A stretch of DNA of 64,000 nucleotides from Ilex aquifolium. Taxonomy: Eukaryota > Streptophyta > Magnoliopsida > Aquifoliales > Aquifoliaceae. The stretch's first letter is position 1. Each line of letters begins with the position of its first letter. Positions 21,661-33,315 of the stretch are shown in pieces. Location: positions 13,116,960 to 13,180,959 of the forward strand of contig OX637409.1 of NCBI GenBank assembly GCA_951799425.1. Reading direction: 5' to 3'. The notes under the pieces are model-generated. The model did not search any database. It worked only from the letters and a program-made list of their open reading frames with translations, and had not been told where the DNA came from. Made by a program: the position numbers and the translations under genes.

Positions 21661-22334
21661 AAGTAGGCCTTCTTAGGCACGATGGTGCCATTATCAATCC
21701 ATTTGAATACTAGGATGTGGTTTCCTTTAATATTTAATTTCCACCATACAAATAACATCGTCTCCCAATTCATCGAGCTTATTGACACAATATGAATTTC
21801 ACTCTTTGATGAATTAAAGTGACAAACATTATATGCACGTGACAATTAAATATTTAGTGATTAAGAGCATAAGCAATCATAATAATCATGAGGTATTTAT
21901 TATCTTATTAAATCAGTAAAAGATAATAACTTCAACATGGGTCTGTTCAATACACAAAATATACTAGTGCAATAATCCGAGACATCAAACAATCTCTTAT
22001 AGTCAAGACAAACTATGCCAGAATATTACACTACATTCATACCGATGGCGTGTCCAATTCCATCTACGATTGTGAACATATACTCATATTATACAAGGAT
22101 CCGATAATCTGATCTTCTGTGGATAAGTCAAACTCTACACACAAGATTATCTACAATGTAAAATATAAGACACACATGCATATCATATATAAAATATAAT
22201 ACAAACATTTTGCCCATATAGATTCTCAATAAAATAGAAAGAATAAACTTTTATTAATTAATAAAATGAGTTTCACTACAAAAAGGAAACTTTTAGTATA
22301 CTACTTTGTCAATTGTAACCATAAAAAATACACC
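21661..22334 (-). other. AT-rich retroelement-like fragment
   Basis: No coding frame of weight. Read on the minus strand it is AT-rich and LTR-like, with TGTATGGTGGAAATTAAAT and a TTGTGTCAATAAGCTCGATG stretch. I cannot name the family. The boundary with Tat-1 near 21660-21850 is not resolved. Confidence 0.3.
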
Positions 22335-23485
22335 TCATCAACTAACTTGATTTTTATCATACACACCCAAGTATAAGTGGTCAAGTTTTACTATATCTCA
22401 GTGAAGTCCGAGGTCGATCCCTCATGGAGTTATCTATTGGAAACTTAAACGAAAAAAGGGTTGAATGAAACCTAGAAAAAAAGATTGCAAAATAGTGGAT
22501 TGTGGTGTGAGCTTAGTGAATGAAAAATAAAGTGCTTAAAAACAAGTTTGTTGCAATAAATTCAAAGAGAGCTCTTTAATTCGGGGATCGAGACATGTGT
22601 GCCATTTCTTGAGATTATGAAAGTGTTACTGTACCACAATTAACTCTCATGTCAATGGTAAGTTAATCAAAAGGTATTTATATATTAAACCATATATAGT
22701 AACCGTTAGGTTTACCGATAGGTTTACGCACCATACCACAACCAATTACCGTAGTAAACTAGAAGGTACATGAAAACGTTCCATAGTTCACTTTGGTAAT
22801 TGATCGGAAGGTTAATGCTTCAATGAAAAACATGGCTCCCAATTATACTTAGAATCAAAAGCAATGGGTATGGCAAGACTTAACCCGTCTATACCCTATC
22901 TCCCATTTCTTGCATAATACCCAGCTTAGTAAGTCATTGCATCATGCATTTACATACATAAAATAACATAGATGGAATGGAAAAAAACATGAAAACCTAG
23001 CTAGGTACTTGCATAACCATGAGCATAACCTAAGTTATACATAGGTAATACAAAGTACTAAACATTAAAGGAAAGAACCATCCATCATTTAAGGGAGGTA
23101 TAAAATATTTAAGAATAAAGAACAAAAGGTACTTTTATTCCTCAAGCAATGTTACACATGTCTTCTCCCCTCAGCAAAGAACAAATGAGAAACTACCCAT
23201 TCTTCACAGCCATTGACAAGCTAGGAAAGTGGAAGAACCTCATTCCTCCAAGTGAGGTGTTGTCTTCAAAATACAAGTCTAAAGGCTAAACAATCTCCTC
23301 CCCGAGGTGTAGTTGAAACACCCCCACCTTTCTTACCAAGACAAGGTAAGGAAAAGTAAGAGAGGTTCAACCCTCCAAGTAGAAAGAGAATAAAAAAAAT
23401 GTAGAAGAGAGAGCCTGGCTAGGGAGGTGTTTTGGAGAGAATTTTTTCAAGTGTTGAATGTGTTCAAAAACTTGGAGTGGAGGGC

Positions 23486-23493
23486 TATTTATA
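23486..23493 (-). promoter_or_regulatory. TATA box of the minus-strand LTR fragment
   Basis: TATAAATA on the minus strand, about 80 bp downstream (LTR sense) of two TCCGGA palindromes, as in the Athila LTRs at 46886 and 61009. Confidence 0.55.
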
Positions 23494-23573
23494 GAAATCC
23501 TTGGGCGGTAGCTGGTGGCAAGGACAACCAATAAGAGGTTGGCTTGAGGAACAAAGCAATGCAAGGCAGTTTA

Positions 23574-23606
23574 CCACCATCCGGATGGTGGCCAATGGCG
23601 TCCGGA
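23574..23606. repeat. Paired TCCGGA palindromes in LTR U3
   Basis: CCACCATCCGGATGGTGG at 23574-23591 is a perfect 18-bp palindrome. A second TCCGGA core is at 23601-23606. The pair sits just upstream of the LTR TATA box (minus sense) and resembles the pairs at 46797-46832 and 60928-60960. Confidence 0.85.
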
Positions 23607-23638
23607 TGGTGCTAAGCCACTAGATTTCTTCTTTTCCT

Positions 23639-24500
23639 CACTACCAGAAAAATCATTTTTTGCGACGTTTTTTAATTCGTCGCAAAAAGTATACTATTAG
23701 CGACGATTTTATAATTTTGTCGCAAATTTCTATTTTGGTATTTTTTTTGCGACGTTTTTTCAAAGTACATCGCGATATGGCGACTCCCTCCCAATTTTTT
23801 TTGGCGCGAGTAATGACGGGAGATGACAATTTTTTACGACAAATATTTTTTGTCAAAAATAGTATTACATCGTCGCAAAAATAAATAATCAAACATTAAA
23901 ATACAAAAAAAGTCAAAATATTAATTTGCAACGTTTGTTTTGGCGACGTTTCTAAATTCGTCGCAAAAAATTGTACTATTAGCAACGATTTTATAATTTT
24001 GTGGCAAATTTCTATTTTTGATAATTTTTTTGCGACGTTTTTACAAATGCGTCGCGAAATGGCGACTCCCTCCAAATTTTTTTTGGCACGAGTAATGGCG
24101 AGAAATGACAATTTTTTTACAACAAATATTGTTTGTCGCAGATAGTATTAAATCGTTGCAAAAATAGTTAATCAAAAATTAAAATAAAAATAAAGTCAAA
24201 ATATTAATTCGCGACGTTTCTTTTACGTCGTAAAAAATTTTTTTACATTTTTTTTTGCGATGCTTAATTTTTCGTCGCAGAATATAAATTTTATTTTTGT
24301 AAATCAAAATTAAATTAAAAATAAAATAAAAATATTAATTTGTGACATTTTTTATTTACATCGGAATAAATTTTCTAAGAATTTTTATGGCAACGTTAAA
24401 TTTTTCGTCGCAGAATTAAAATTTTATTTTTTGTAAATCAGAATTAAAGTAAAAATAAAATAAAATATTAATTAGCGACGTTTTTTTTGTCGCAATTTTG
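23639..24500 (+). mobile_element. Terminal and subterminal region of a CACTA element
   Basis: It starts CACTACCAGAAAAATC, the CACTA-type terminus. About 860 bp of subterminal sequence follows, dense in TTTGCGACG and CGTCGCAAA words in both orientations, as is typical for plant En/Spm elements whose transposase binds subterminal repeats. A duplicated block lies inside. The opposite terminus (TTTTTCTGGTAGTG) was not found, so the element is truncated or runs on without a detectable end. It inserted in, or abuts, the LTR fragment at 22335-23638. Confidence 0.7.
23661..24213 (+). repeat. Subterminal direct duplication with GCGACG palindrome pairs
   Basis: Two units of about 280 bp (23661-23942 and 23943-24213). 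Each carries GCGACG...CGTCGC inverted pairs, TTGCGACGTTTTT..AAA and GGCGACTCCCTCC. Units are similar by eye, with many point changes. Frames 23653-23892 and 23660-23884 lie in this AT-rich repeat and are not genes. Confidence 0.8.
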
Positions 24501-24508
24501 AAAAAATC

Positions 24509-24524
24509 AAAACGACGTCGTTTT
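24509..24524. repeat. 16-bp perfect palindrome AAAACGACGTCGTTTT
   Basis: AAAACGACGTCGTTTT is its own reverse complement. It lies at the edge of the CACTA subterminal region, just before a pyrimidine-rich stretch that looks like a 5' UTR (about 24560-24880). A promoter role is inference. Confidence 0.8.
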
Positions 24525-25858
24525 TGGTGTTTTAAACTCTTCCCAGATAAAACGCTTCCTCAGATTCCCCAGCCCTTCTCATCGTCAGCCCCTTCTCTTT
24601 CTCTCTCTCAATCCGAATCAAAGAAAGCTACCACCTCCGGCACCATAACACCTCACCAACACCTCACACACAAATTAAAGCGAGCGCTAGTTCTTCTAGT
24701 TCATTGCCATTAACGAATGAGTCGAACTTTGGATTCCACTGAGAGCTTGAATCGACATTGTGGAGAATCAAGAATCGTAGCTTGAATCGGCATTATGGAG
24801 AAGCAGTAACCCTAGCTTTAATTGGCGAGCTTTGAATTCCAGAGTGAGAGCTTGAATCAGGTTTCAATCTCTCTCTTCTCTCTATCCCAAGCTTTTCAAA
24901 CATCAAATTTGTTTAAGCTTCTCAAGCTTTGAATGCCCTTAGAAGTTGGATGTTATCATTCGCACAAGCTATCTTTTCTACCTTTTCAATTTTTTAATAT
25001 TGCATCTTCGTGTTTAGCAATGATACTAGCTGTCCCCAATATTCAATAACACGAATTGCTTCAGAAATACCCCATTCCTCAAGTATGCCCCAATTGAAAA
25101 AAATTAAAATTGAGATACTCCTTTTGGCATCATGGAGAAAGAGCCCCTGAAATGTGGTTTTCTACCCATAGAAAGAAATAGAGAACAGAAGGGTGACATT
25201 TTGTTTAAATGGGTCTATTGAATGAGACGCTAGAGCAAGACGAATTAAAAATGGCAAAAAATACCTGGCTCGGAGGAATAAATAATGGCTTTGGATTTGG
25301 AGATGGGTTTGTAGCAGTTTTTATGGAGAGGTTCCTGGTGAAAATAGCAGAGCAAGAAGAGGAGGCATCTGCAACTACAGCTGATGACATATTTGCCACA
25401 CAATTTCGAGGGAGAGAGTGTGTGTGTTTTGAGGAGACTTTGTATGTCTTCTTAAGAAGACTCAATGTACATATTGTGTTTGTGGGTTGATCTTTCTGGA
25501 TGAGAATGCACCACTAGATAATATTCTAGTGGCACAAAGGCTGGACCTACTGGGAGCACCACACGCCACACTTTTTTAATTTCTTTCTTTTTAACCGAGG
25601 AAATGAGTAAGAAGAGTGTCTGTGTCAATCGAAATTCAGTTCAACCTTAATTCTAAATGTTGACCATCTATCTGAATGTACATTTCCAGTAATTAGACTG
25701 GATTGGATACAAAATAATCTCAAATATGATTTAAATTTCAACAATACCCAAGTTAGGGTCTCGCATCCAAAATTCAAATTTTAACTTAAGTTGAACAACG
25801 CCTTAATCAAATTTGGGTTGATCCCATTTTTTCAATCTAAATTCCAGTTTGTATTATT
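24525..25858. other. Unassigned region left of the Tat-2 insertion
   Basis: A CT-rich leader-like stretch (about 24560-24880, with CTCTCTCTCAATCC) is followed by low-complexity sequence. Two overlapping frames at 25205-25490, one on each strand, have no domain I recognise and give no evidence of coding. The sequence right of Tat-2 (39521 onwards) continues it after the target site GTAAT. The CT-rich part may be the promoter and first exon of a CACTA transposase gene, but I cannot see that gene. Confidence 0.35.
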
Positions 25859-25863
25859 GTAAT

Positions 25864-26542
25864 TGATGGTGTAAATCTTCGTGAATGAGCTACGAGATAG
25901 GAATACTTCGCATGAATGATAAGCGTGGGATAGTGTGTAGTGTCTGAGCTGCTAGGCTCGTACCTAGTAATGCTGATTGATGTTTAGGGGAATGAAGAAA
26001 GGGGCGATAACACAACGGGGTTATAGTGGTTCACCGGCCTGAGCTCGGCTAGTCCACTCTGCAATGGAATCTCTATCTCCTCTCTCTCTTATGAGTTGAA
26101 TGTATTACAGTTTTAGTATCAGGGATCCCCTCTGGTGGCTCTATTGCCCCCCTTTTATAGCCTCATCCTTACCTCTAATCCGAGATCCCTTCCTACAATG
26201 AAGGGATCTTCCCCAATCTTCCTCTCCAATTTCGGAGTTACCTAAACTCCCTATGACTGGCTTCAAACGGTCTATACCCCGAGATCTTTGCCTTCTATCA
26301 TGGGATCCCCCCTAATATTTGGAGAGGATTGAGGTGGGTTGAGAGTTTCGTGCCTTGGTTCTTGCTTCTTAGTTATTCTACCGGTATCCGCTATTGTCTA
26401 GCTGTCTTCTTTTCTTCTTTGTTGCGATTTCATCTGTAGGGAGCTCTGGCTTTAGGCCTCTGAGATACGAACCCTTCGCCTGACCTCCTGAGCTGAGCTC
26501 TATGTCTGGGTTCATATTTAGGATTTATTCTTGTCATCATCA
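25864..26542 (-). repeat. Tat-2 3' LTR
   Basis: 679 bp, starting TGATGGTGTAAATC and ending GTCATCATCA on the plus strand; minus TATA at 26152-26159 (reverse complement of CTTTTATA). Adjacent inner sequence GTTGCCCCCCAG is the polypurine tract read on the opposite strand. Confidence 0.92.
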
Positions 26543-28102
26543 GTTGCCCCCCAGCCCTTGGCTCAAGCGAGCTTGGGCATGGGCTGAGCTGTTTTAAACC
26601 GAGCTAAAATCTGCTCGTGACTGACCTTGGCTTGTATAAGGGCATTGCCTTTTTGACGATTTTCTGACAATCATGGTCTCCTCGATTCCCGCGAATGTTC
26701 CAGCCCACGTCCTCTCAAGCCATAAATGTCCAAACGGTCATCAAAACCCTCATTCTCACTATGTTCATCTTCTTCATTGCTCTTCGTCTCCATTCTTCTT
26801 GCGATTTCAGACCATCAGTTTGAAATTTCCTGATTTCTCGTTTGAAATCGGATTCCCAGTTCTCGTCTTGAAGACTCGCAGTGCCTCTTTCCTTCGATAT
26901 TGCTCCAGGCTTCTGTTCGCCGCTATTCCTGAGTTAGGTACGTCATTTGCCCCTTTCTCTTCCTCCTTTGCTCTGGATCCCTCGAATTCGAGGTGGTTGC
27001 TACATTTTTGGGCTTTTCGGTTCTCTTACTTTTGGAATCGTGACCATTGCCTAGCCCCACTTCCCCACTTCGTGGATTGGAGTTCTATAGTTCATATCCT
27101 TGTCGTTGGGAGTTACTGTGTCGACCCCAGGGTCATTAGAGAGTGTCTGACCAGTGTCCCTTCCCTTTATCGCTCTTGTAATCTTCCTTTTTCTCTTCCT
27201 ACCATGTCAGCCTTTTCTGGAGCCACTCGCTCCTCTGTTTCTCTCTTAGGGGATAGGTCAGCCGAGGAAGAGACTGAATTAGGGGAAGTAGGTGACGAGA
27301 TAGACAATTTCCCTGGGGTTGATGTCGCTGACTCCGAGGAGCCCCCCTCATCATCCTCTCCCCTGCCCCCTAAGTCAGACAAAGGCAAGGGTAAGGTCAG
27401 TGGAGTTGGGATCTCTGATGTCTCAACGTACTTAGGAGCTGCCTATAAGCAAGCTGAGCAAGTGGGCCCTATCAAGCTCAATCTTTTTTTGTTAAACGTT
27501 TTGCGTACTCGCTATAGGTTCCCTACTGGCATCGAGCTCTTGAGCCCAGACAGTTTTACACCCTACGTTGCCCAGGTTAACAAAAGGGTCTGTTTTTTTG
27601 AGGCCGCCTTTGTAACACCCCGCATTTTATTTTATATAGGTATATAGATAGATAGTAAATAATTGTTGTAAAAATGTGGATATGTGTAGTGACGGTAGGA
27701 ATAAAAGCAAAAACTAGAAATACAAATTCATTGGGAAGTTAAGTTTCGAAATGTGTGTAAACTTGAGAAGAGGGATTATGGAAGTTTCTAAATATTTTTA
27801 GGTCAAAATAAGTTCACCATTGAATCCGTAAGGTCGAAAAACATTGGGAGAGGTAATATGGGGTGTATTGGAAGCTAGGAAGTATTCCGGAGTGAAAACA
27901 CACTTAGAGAAAATTTGGGTAAAAAGGAGTTGGGACACCTTCTAGTATTTAAGTCATAACTTTTGATCTTGATGTCCAATTGATCTGAAATTTTTACAGT
28001 AGATATTAGACATCTAGGTCTACAAAAGTGGATCTCATGACAATTTTCCAATTCGACCTATAAATGGGTCAAAACTGCCCTGGAAGTCGGAGCAGCCGAA
28101 GT

Positions 28103-28172
28103 GTACCGGTACGGTACGGTACCGGTACGCCCGAACCAGTAGCTAAACCGTACCGGTACAGCGTACCGGTAC
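28103..28172. repeat. GTACCGGTAC cassette in A1
   Basis: Four perfect copies, at 28103-28112, 28119-28128, 28150-28159 and 28163-28172, so starts are 16, 31 and 13 bp apart. The 31-bp step holds the CCAGTAGCTAAACC spacer. The flank GTCGGAGCAGCCGAAGT precedes the first copy. Confidence 0.95.
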
Positions 28173-29299
28173 GCCCGATAAAAGTCAGGATTTTGGTGTT
28201 TTAAAACACCCTTTTAAGCCTCATTTGACCCATTCTTCCATCCCACTCTCATCCCAAACATCTTAGAGCCCTAAGAGAAGAAAAAAAGGAGAGAAAAACA
28301 CAAAGATGTTGAGAGAGTTAACCCTTATAGAGATCAAAACCGAAATTCCTCAAGAACACCATTCTTCTACTCTCCTCTTCTACACTTTCACTACACCTTT
28401 ACCCACACCTCTTGGAATCCTAGAGAGAGTCTTAGAAAAGAATAAAGAAGGAGAAAACACAAGATCAAAAGGGAAAAACAAAGGATTTAAGAGTGATTCA
28501 AGATCAAACCCTAGATTTCAAGAACACCAAGGTAGGGGTTTTCTTCCATTCTTTTACATTGAGGCTAGGTTTATTTATATGTATCTCTTCACTCTAAATG
28601 TTATATGTATGCTATCAAATCCTTAATTCTTGCTATTCTTGCAATTGATGTCATGTGAAAAATATTGTGATTGTTGGGTAACCCTTGAATCTCCTTGCTT
28701 GCTACCAAACCCTAGTCTTCAAGGGAAATGTGTTTGTCTCTTGACTTCTCCCTTGTTATTGATTTCAATACATGATTGTTCCTTTGTTTTGAATTCTAAG
28801 CTTGATATTCAATACTTGATATTCTTTATTCTTGGTTCCAAGACTTGAGTGTTCTTGTGGTCTTGATTTCTAAGCTTCATAATCATTTGTTCTTGATTTC
28901 ACACCTTGATAGTCGTTGTTATCTATTTCCATACATGATGGTTCCGTTAAATCTTAATTTCTCCTTTGTCTATGATTTTCAAGCTTGGTGCGCCTTTATT
29001 CTTGATACTCCAAGCTTATTATTCATTTGTAATGATTCCAAAGTTTGATTACTCATAGGATCTTGATTTCAAAACTTTAGTGTTTCATATTGAACAACAA
29101 AATGGTATTTATGGTGATCTCATGTATTTTTCTTAGTTGGTTGTGGAATTGTTACATGTTATATTTTGGGGGATTTTGGATAGATGATTGTGAATTGAGG
29201 CAAATGTTGGGAATTGGGGACTTGTGTGATTGTTGGTATTTTATTCCTTGCGTGGTTGTACGATACGAACATGGATTACTATTGACCGGGTATCATGTA

Positions 29300-29407
29300 G
29301 TGGGTAGACGTCTTTGTATGCCACGCGGGTATGAACTTTTCCTACCACATGGAGTGGGTAGACGTCTTTGTACGCCGTGTGGGTACGAACTTTTCCTATC
29401 ACTAATG
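29300..29407 (+). repeat. 54-bp tandem repeat in A1
   Basis: Two units of 54 bp, starting GTGGGTAGACGTCTTTGTA at 29300 and again at 29354. Both carry the palindrome AGACGTCT. The homologous place in the second family A copy has a different 80-bp repeat. Confidence 0.85.
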
Positions 29408-32400
29408 ATCACGGATTAGTAACGTGGGTTGTGTCGGACATACAGTGTGGGTTACCGTGCATTGTACCAGAAATGGTTTCGACAAGAGTTTCTGGAAGTA
29501 TGAGATTCCGCGAGAACTTGTTGGAAACGGTTTATGGTAGAACGAATTATCTATGGTATTTTGGTTATTGTTCACTCTATCATAGAAGGTTTCTACAAGA
29601 GTCTTGGTGGATTGGATTATATTTGGATATGGTTTGTTAACTGTATAGTGGTTTCACTTATTCATTCAATTACTGTTGTTCCCTAAACTTGAGATCTATT
29701 TAAATGTCCTGGTTTTTACTTCAAAAGTTATATATGATATTTGTGAAATGAGACCGACTTGTTTTACATGTTTTCTACACCTTGTTTGAGTTTGGGAGGA
29801 TTTTCCTACAGAGCTTAGTGCTCACCCCCTACAAACCAACACATTTTTCAGGTGATGATGTAAAAGAGGATCGGTTAGAAGACAAGTATGGGGATCCGGA
29901 GGGGGATATCTCAACGGTCCTTCTTTGTATTAGATTGAAGGGTTATTTTGGAATCATGTAAAATATAATCTTTTGTTATTCCGCTGCTAAGTTACGTTTA
30001 ATGCTTTTGGGATGTAATTGCCATGATTTGGCTTATTCTTTTGGGATAATGTTATGGATATGAAATATGATGAATGAAATTTCCTTATTGATGGAATTTA
30101 TTTAGTCGCTCTCATGTTGTGAATGTTTTAGAATGTAATGCCGTCCAGGGTGTGTTTTGGGGTGTTACAGCCTTCGATAATGGCCTTCGTTTTCCTATAC
30201 ATCCCTTTTTCAAAACCATTCTGCAGTACTACAACGTGTGCCCCGCTCAACTTTCTCCTAATTTCTGGGGTGTCCTAGTGGGTCTTCTGGTCATTTTCAA
30301 AGATTTAGACCTCAGGGTCCCTACCCTTCCTTTATTCCTAGAGTTCTTCAATGTTAAACCGACCTCTCATGAAGGCTTCTTGTACGCCTCTAAGCGTGCC
30401 AATGTTAGGCAGCTTATTTCTAACATTCCGACCTCCCACAAGCATTGGAAGGAACATTTCTTTTTTGTCGGGGGCACCAACTGGGAATATAATCCTGCTG
30501 ATAGGTCGGACACTCTTGGTATTCCCAAGGCCTGGACTCGTCCGGACAACTTGGGTGAGTCCTTAATTGGGTTAGTTGCGTTTTTCGTTTCGAGGGCCAT
30601 GAGCTCCTAACTCTGCTCTGTTTTTGTGTTTTCTAGGTACCCGCCTCAAGCTCAGCGCTGAGGAACAAGAGGCGAGGGAGATACTGGCAAAGTGCAACCC
30701 CAGAAGGTATTCCGAGCTCATTCTGCCTTGGGTTTTGGTGGACAGAGGGTTTAGCCTTCCTGAGGTGGAGATTGAAGCTCCGCTTCCAATTTCTGTTGTC
30801 AGACCTGAAGGAGCTGCTGGTAACCCCTCTTTCCTAAGGGTTTCTTTGTCTTACTTTGTCTTACTTTTTATTTCTTTTTATCTAACTGTTTTAGCTCAGA
30901 TCTTCGAGGATATTCCACTATGAAGCTCAACCCCGAGGAAATCCAAGCTAAGGTGAACAAGTTGTCAAAGAGTGGGAGAGGTAACAAGCGGAAGGCTCAG
31001 GTCGGTTCTGGGAGTAGCTCTGCTCCTCAAACCAAAGTTCAAAAATTGGGGGAACCAACTTCTTCTTCAGCTATCAAAGATCTGGCTCCTCCACCTAGCT
31101 CTTCTGAGATTGTGAAGACCCATCCTTCTCCAAAAACACAGCCTTCCTCAGCGGGAGGTCAGACTTCTCCTTCCTCGTCAGAGATTGAGAAGGCTTTGGA
31201 AGTGATCCCGCGTGTCCGACCTGGTAGTTTCAGATATAGCTCTTCAGGGAAAGTTATTGAGACACCTCTGGTGGGCCCTGAGAGCAAGAAGGGGACGCTA
31301 CCCGACGTGAAGGAAGATGAAGATTCCTTTTTTGAAAACATGGAGCTCGCCGCAGGGGCTGTTTCCTCTATTCTTCCCGAGTCTGACGTCAAGAGGGCTG
31401 CCACTATGGAGCTTGAAGAGTCCATCGCATCAGCTCTTCAGGGAGCAGCTACTGTAAGTCTCGATATTCTCATGCATTTGCTTAACCTTATGTCATAGCT
31501 GTTCACAGCTTACTTATTTACCTTTGCCTCTTTAGATGGCCATCCATGTAAAGGGCCTGCTGAGGAGAGTTCGGTCTTCTGAGTCTTCTGTTAAAGCTCT
31601 GAAGGCGTATGAGCTCAAGGTTGCGGAGCAGTCTTTTGAGAATGAGGATCTCAGAAACCAAGTGAAGGACCTAACTGAACAGCTGGAGAAGCAATCCTCT
31701 GATCTCAAGGGCTTCAAAGCAGCCAAGTTTAAGGCTGAGGAGGGAGAAAAGAAGGCTCGTGACGAGCTAAGGATTGTGGGGGATGAGTTGAAGCATAAAA
31801 CTGAGCTCTAGGCTAAGGCTAATCAGGATGCTTTTGACGCCCGTAACTCTCTTGAGTTCACAAAGAGAGAATATGACACCATTTGCGAGGCCAATGGGAT
31901 TCTCCACAAGGAGCTTAAGGAGAAGAGCGATTTAATAGCCGAGCTGACTGATGAAGCCACCACCCAATGGGCCTCTGGGTGGCTTGCTTTCCAGCGTAAA
32001 GCTTCCAAGAACTTTCCTGACCTAGATTTTAATTTTCCTATCCCAACAGAAGGGGAATTGCAGGAAACCGACTCTGATGGTGAAGAAGACACCTCAGCTC
32101 TTCTCCCTGAAGCCCCAACCCAAGATGTACCTGTTCCTCCATCGATTGCTCGTGCTGCATCCTTCTCTGCTGACCTGGTGACCGAAGCCCTTGAACAAGG
32201 ATCGTTACTAGACAAGGTGGAGACTCCAGGGATCAACATTTCTGAGAATTTTACTTCTCCAGCTTCTGGATCCATACCTCCTGAGCTGCCGGGTTCTGCT
32301 TCTCCTGTTGGGGCTGCATCCGCCGAGCTGCAAGATCTTCTGTCTACTCCTCCTCCAGAAACTTAGGATTTTTTAGTTGTAATCCCTTTTCTTAAAAAAA

Positions 32401-32775
32401 TTTTAAATTTTTTTTTTTTGAGATGTAACTTTGCCTTTGGGTCAGGATTTGTGTTACTTCGCAATCCTCATATGCTTTTCCTTTGCTGGCTTAGCATATA
32501 TACATTCGAATTTCGATTTCGAACTGTACACTTACTTGCTTTGCTTTATGTACACTTGCTTGCTTTGCTTTATGTACTCCCCTTCCCCCTTTGCTTTGAG
32601 GGGTGCTGTGCACTTCTTGAAGCAAAATTACTAGGTCTGAAGAGTACAGAGGACTTGGTGTTATGCTTGATGGCCTCTTCTAAGTTGCTGAGCTCGGTAG
32701 CTGGTATCTCAAGGATCCCTTCTCTCTTCTTCCTAAGTTACGCAGCTTGATATTGTGAACTGGTGAGTTCTTTCT

Positions 32776-33245
32776 GAGCTACATGGCTTTACTCGGTGAA
32801 CTTGAAAAAGTTCCTATTGAGCTACCTGGCTCGTTTTCGTGAACTCAATAGTTCCTACTGAGCTTCATGGCTCATTTTTGTGAACTTAAAAGTTCTTACT
32901 GAGCTTCATGGCTCAAGTTTGTGAACTTAAAAGTTCTTACTGAGCTACATGGCTCTATTTTGTGAAATTAAAAGTTCTTACCGAGCTTCATGGCTCATTT
33001 TGCGAATTTAAAAGTTCTCACCGAGCTTCATGGCTCTATTTTGTGAACTTAAAAGTTCTTACCGAGCTTCATGGCTCATTTTGCGAATTTAAAAGTTCTC
33101 ACTAAGCTACATGGCTCTATTTTGTGAACTTAAAAATTCTTACCGAGCTTTATGGCTCATTTTGCGAATTTAAAAGTTCTCACTGAGCTACATGGCTCTA
33201 TTTTTGTGAATTTAAAAATTCTTTCTGAGCTACATGGCTCCTTCA
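32776..33245. repeat. Minisatellite between convergent genes of Tat-2
   Basis: Eleven full units and a partial one, 40-43 bp each, built as GAGCTNCATGGCTC...GTGAACTTAAAAGTTCTTAC. The GAACTT-AA-AAGTTC part can form a small hairpin. Units 5-11 alternate TGTGAACTT and TGCGAATTT variants, giving a higher-order dimer of about 82 bp. It lies between the end of the antisense gene (32366) and the end of integrase (33316), which converge. Confidence 0.9.
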
Positions 33246-33315
33246 ATAGACCCTTTCTAAAATAAATAACAAATTTCGTTGTTTTATTGATAATAATTCT
33301 CTTACAAAAAGGGAC

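Larger units (their letters stand above)
22335..23638 (-). mobile_element. Athila-like LTR fragment, minus strand
   Basis: Read on the minus strand it has two TCCGGA palindromes (23574-23606), a TATA box 80 bp further on (TATAAATA, reverse complement at 23486-23493) and a U5-like end with ACCACTTATACTTGGGTGT. The last is nearly the same as the end of the Athila LTR at 60628-62520. The U3 side is cut at 23638 by the CACTA end. No interior or partner LTR is in the window. Confidence 0.6.
27606..30174 (+). mobile_element. Family A solo LTR (A1) inside Tat-2
   Basis: The element spans 27611-30169 (2559 bp), starting TGTAACACCCC and ending GGGGTGTTACA (11-bp inverted terminus), with a perfect 5-bp duplication GCCTT on both sides. 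There is no interior, so it is a solo LTR; a long LTR with this end is common in chromoviruses, but I cannot confirm the lineage. It holds a GTACCGGTAC cluster (28103-28172), an R-like leader that ends CAAG before GTAGGGG (about 28530), and a 54-bp tandem repeat. The open frames 28306-28626 and 28630-28848 are probably leader sequence. Confidence 0.92.
27204..32366 (+). pseudogene. Four-exon antisense gene of Tat-2, split by a solo LTR
   Basis: It runs opposite to gag-pol. Exons are 27204-27610 plus 30175-30554, then 30637-30819, 30900-31453 and 31536-32366. All three introns start GT and end AG, and every exon junction keeps the frame, giving about 784 codons. The family A solo LTR at 27611-30169 interrupts exon 1 and duplicates GCCTT; the codon there is restored in frame when one copy of the duplication is discounted. 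One nonsense codon (TAG) lies at 31809-31811. Exon 1 holds the FDNGLRFPIHPFF motif of gypsy-type transposon family PF04195. Exon 4 is a long coiled coil rich in Leu, Glu and Lys. Function is unknown. Confidence 0.8.

Noticed and set aside
23653-24111. Short frames in the CACTA subterminal repeat
   Set aside because: AT-rich repeat with no protein similarity.
25205-25490. Two frames on opposite strands that mirror each other
   Set aside because: Neither shows a recognised motif, and overlapping frames of similar length on both strands suggest chance.
28306-28848. Possible coding genes in family A LTR leader
   Set aside because: The A2 copy is not open in the same frame, and no domain is visible.
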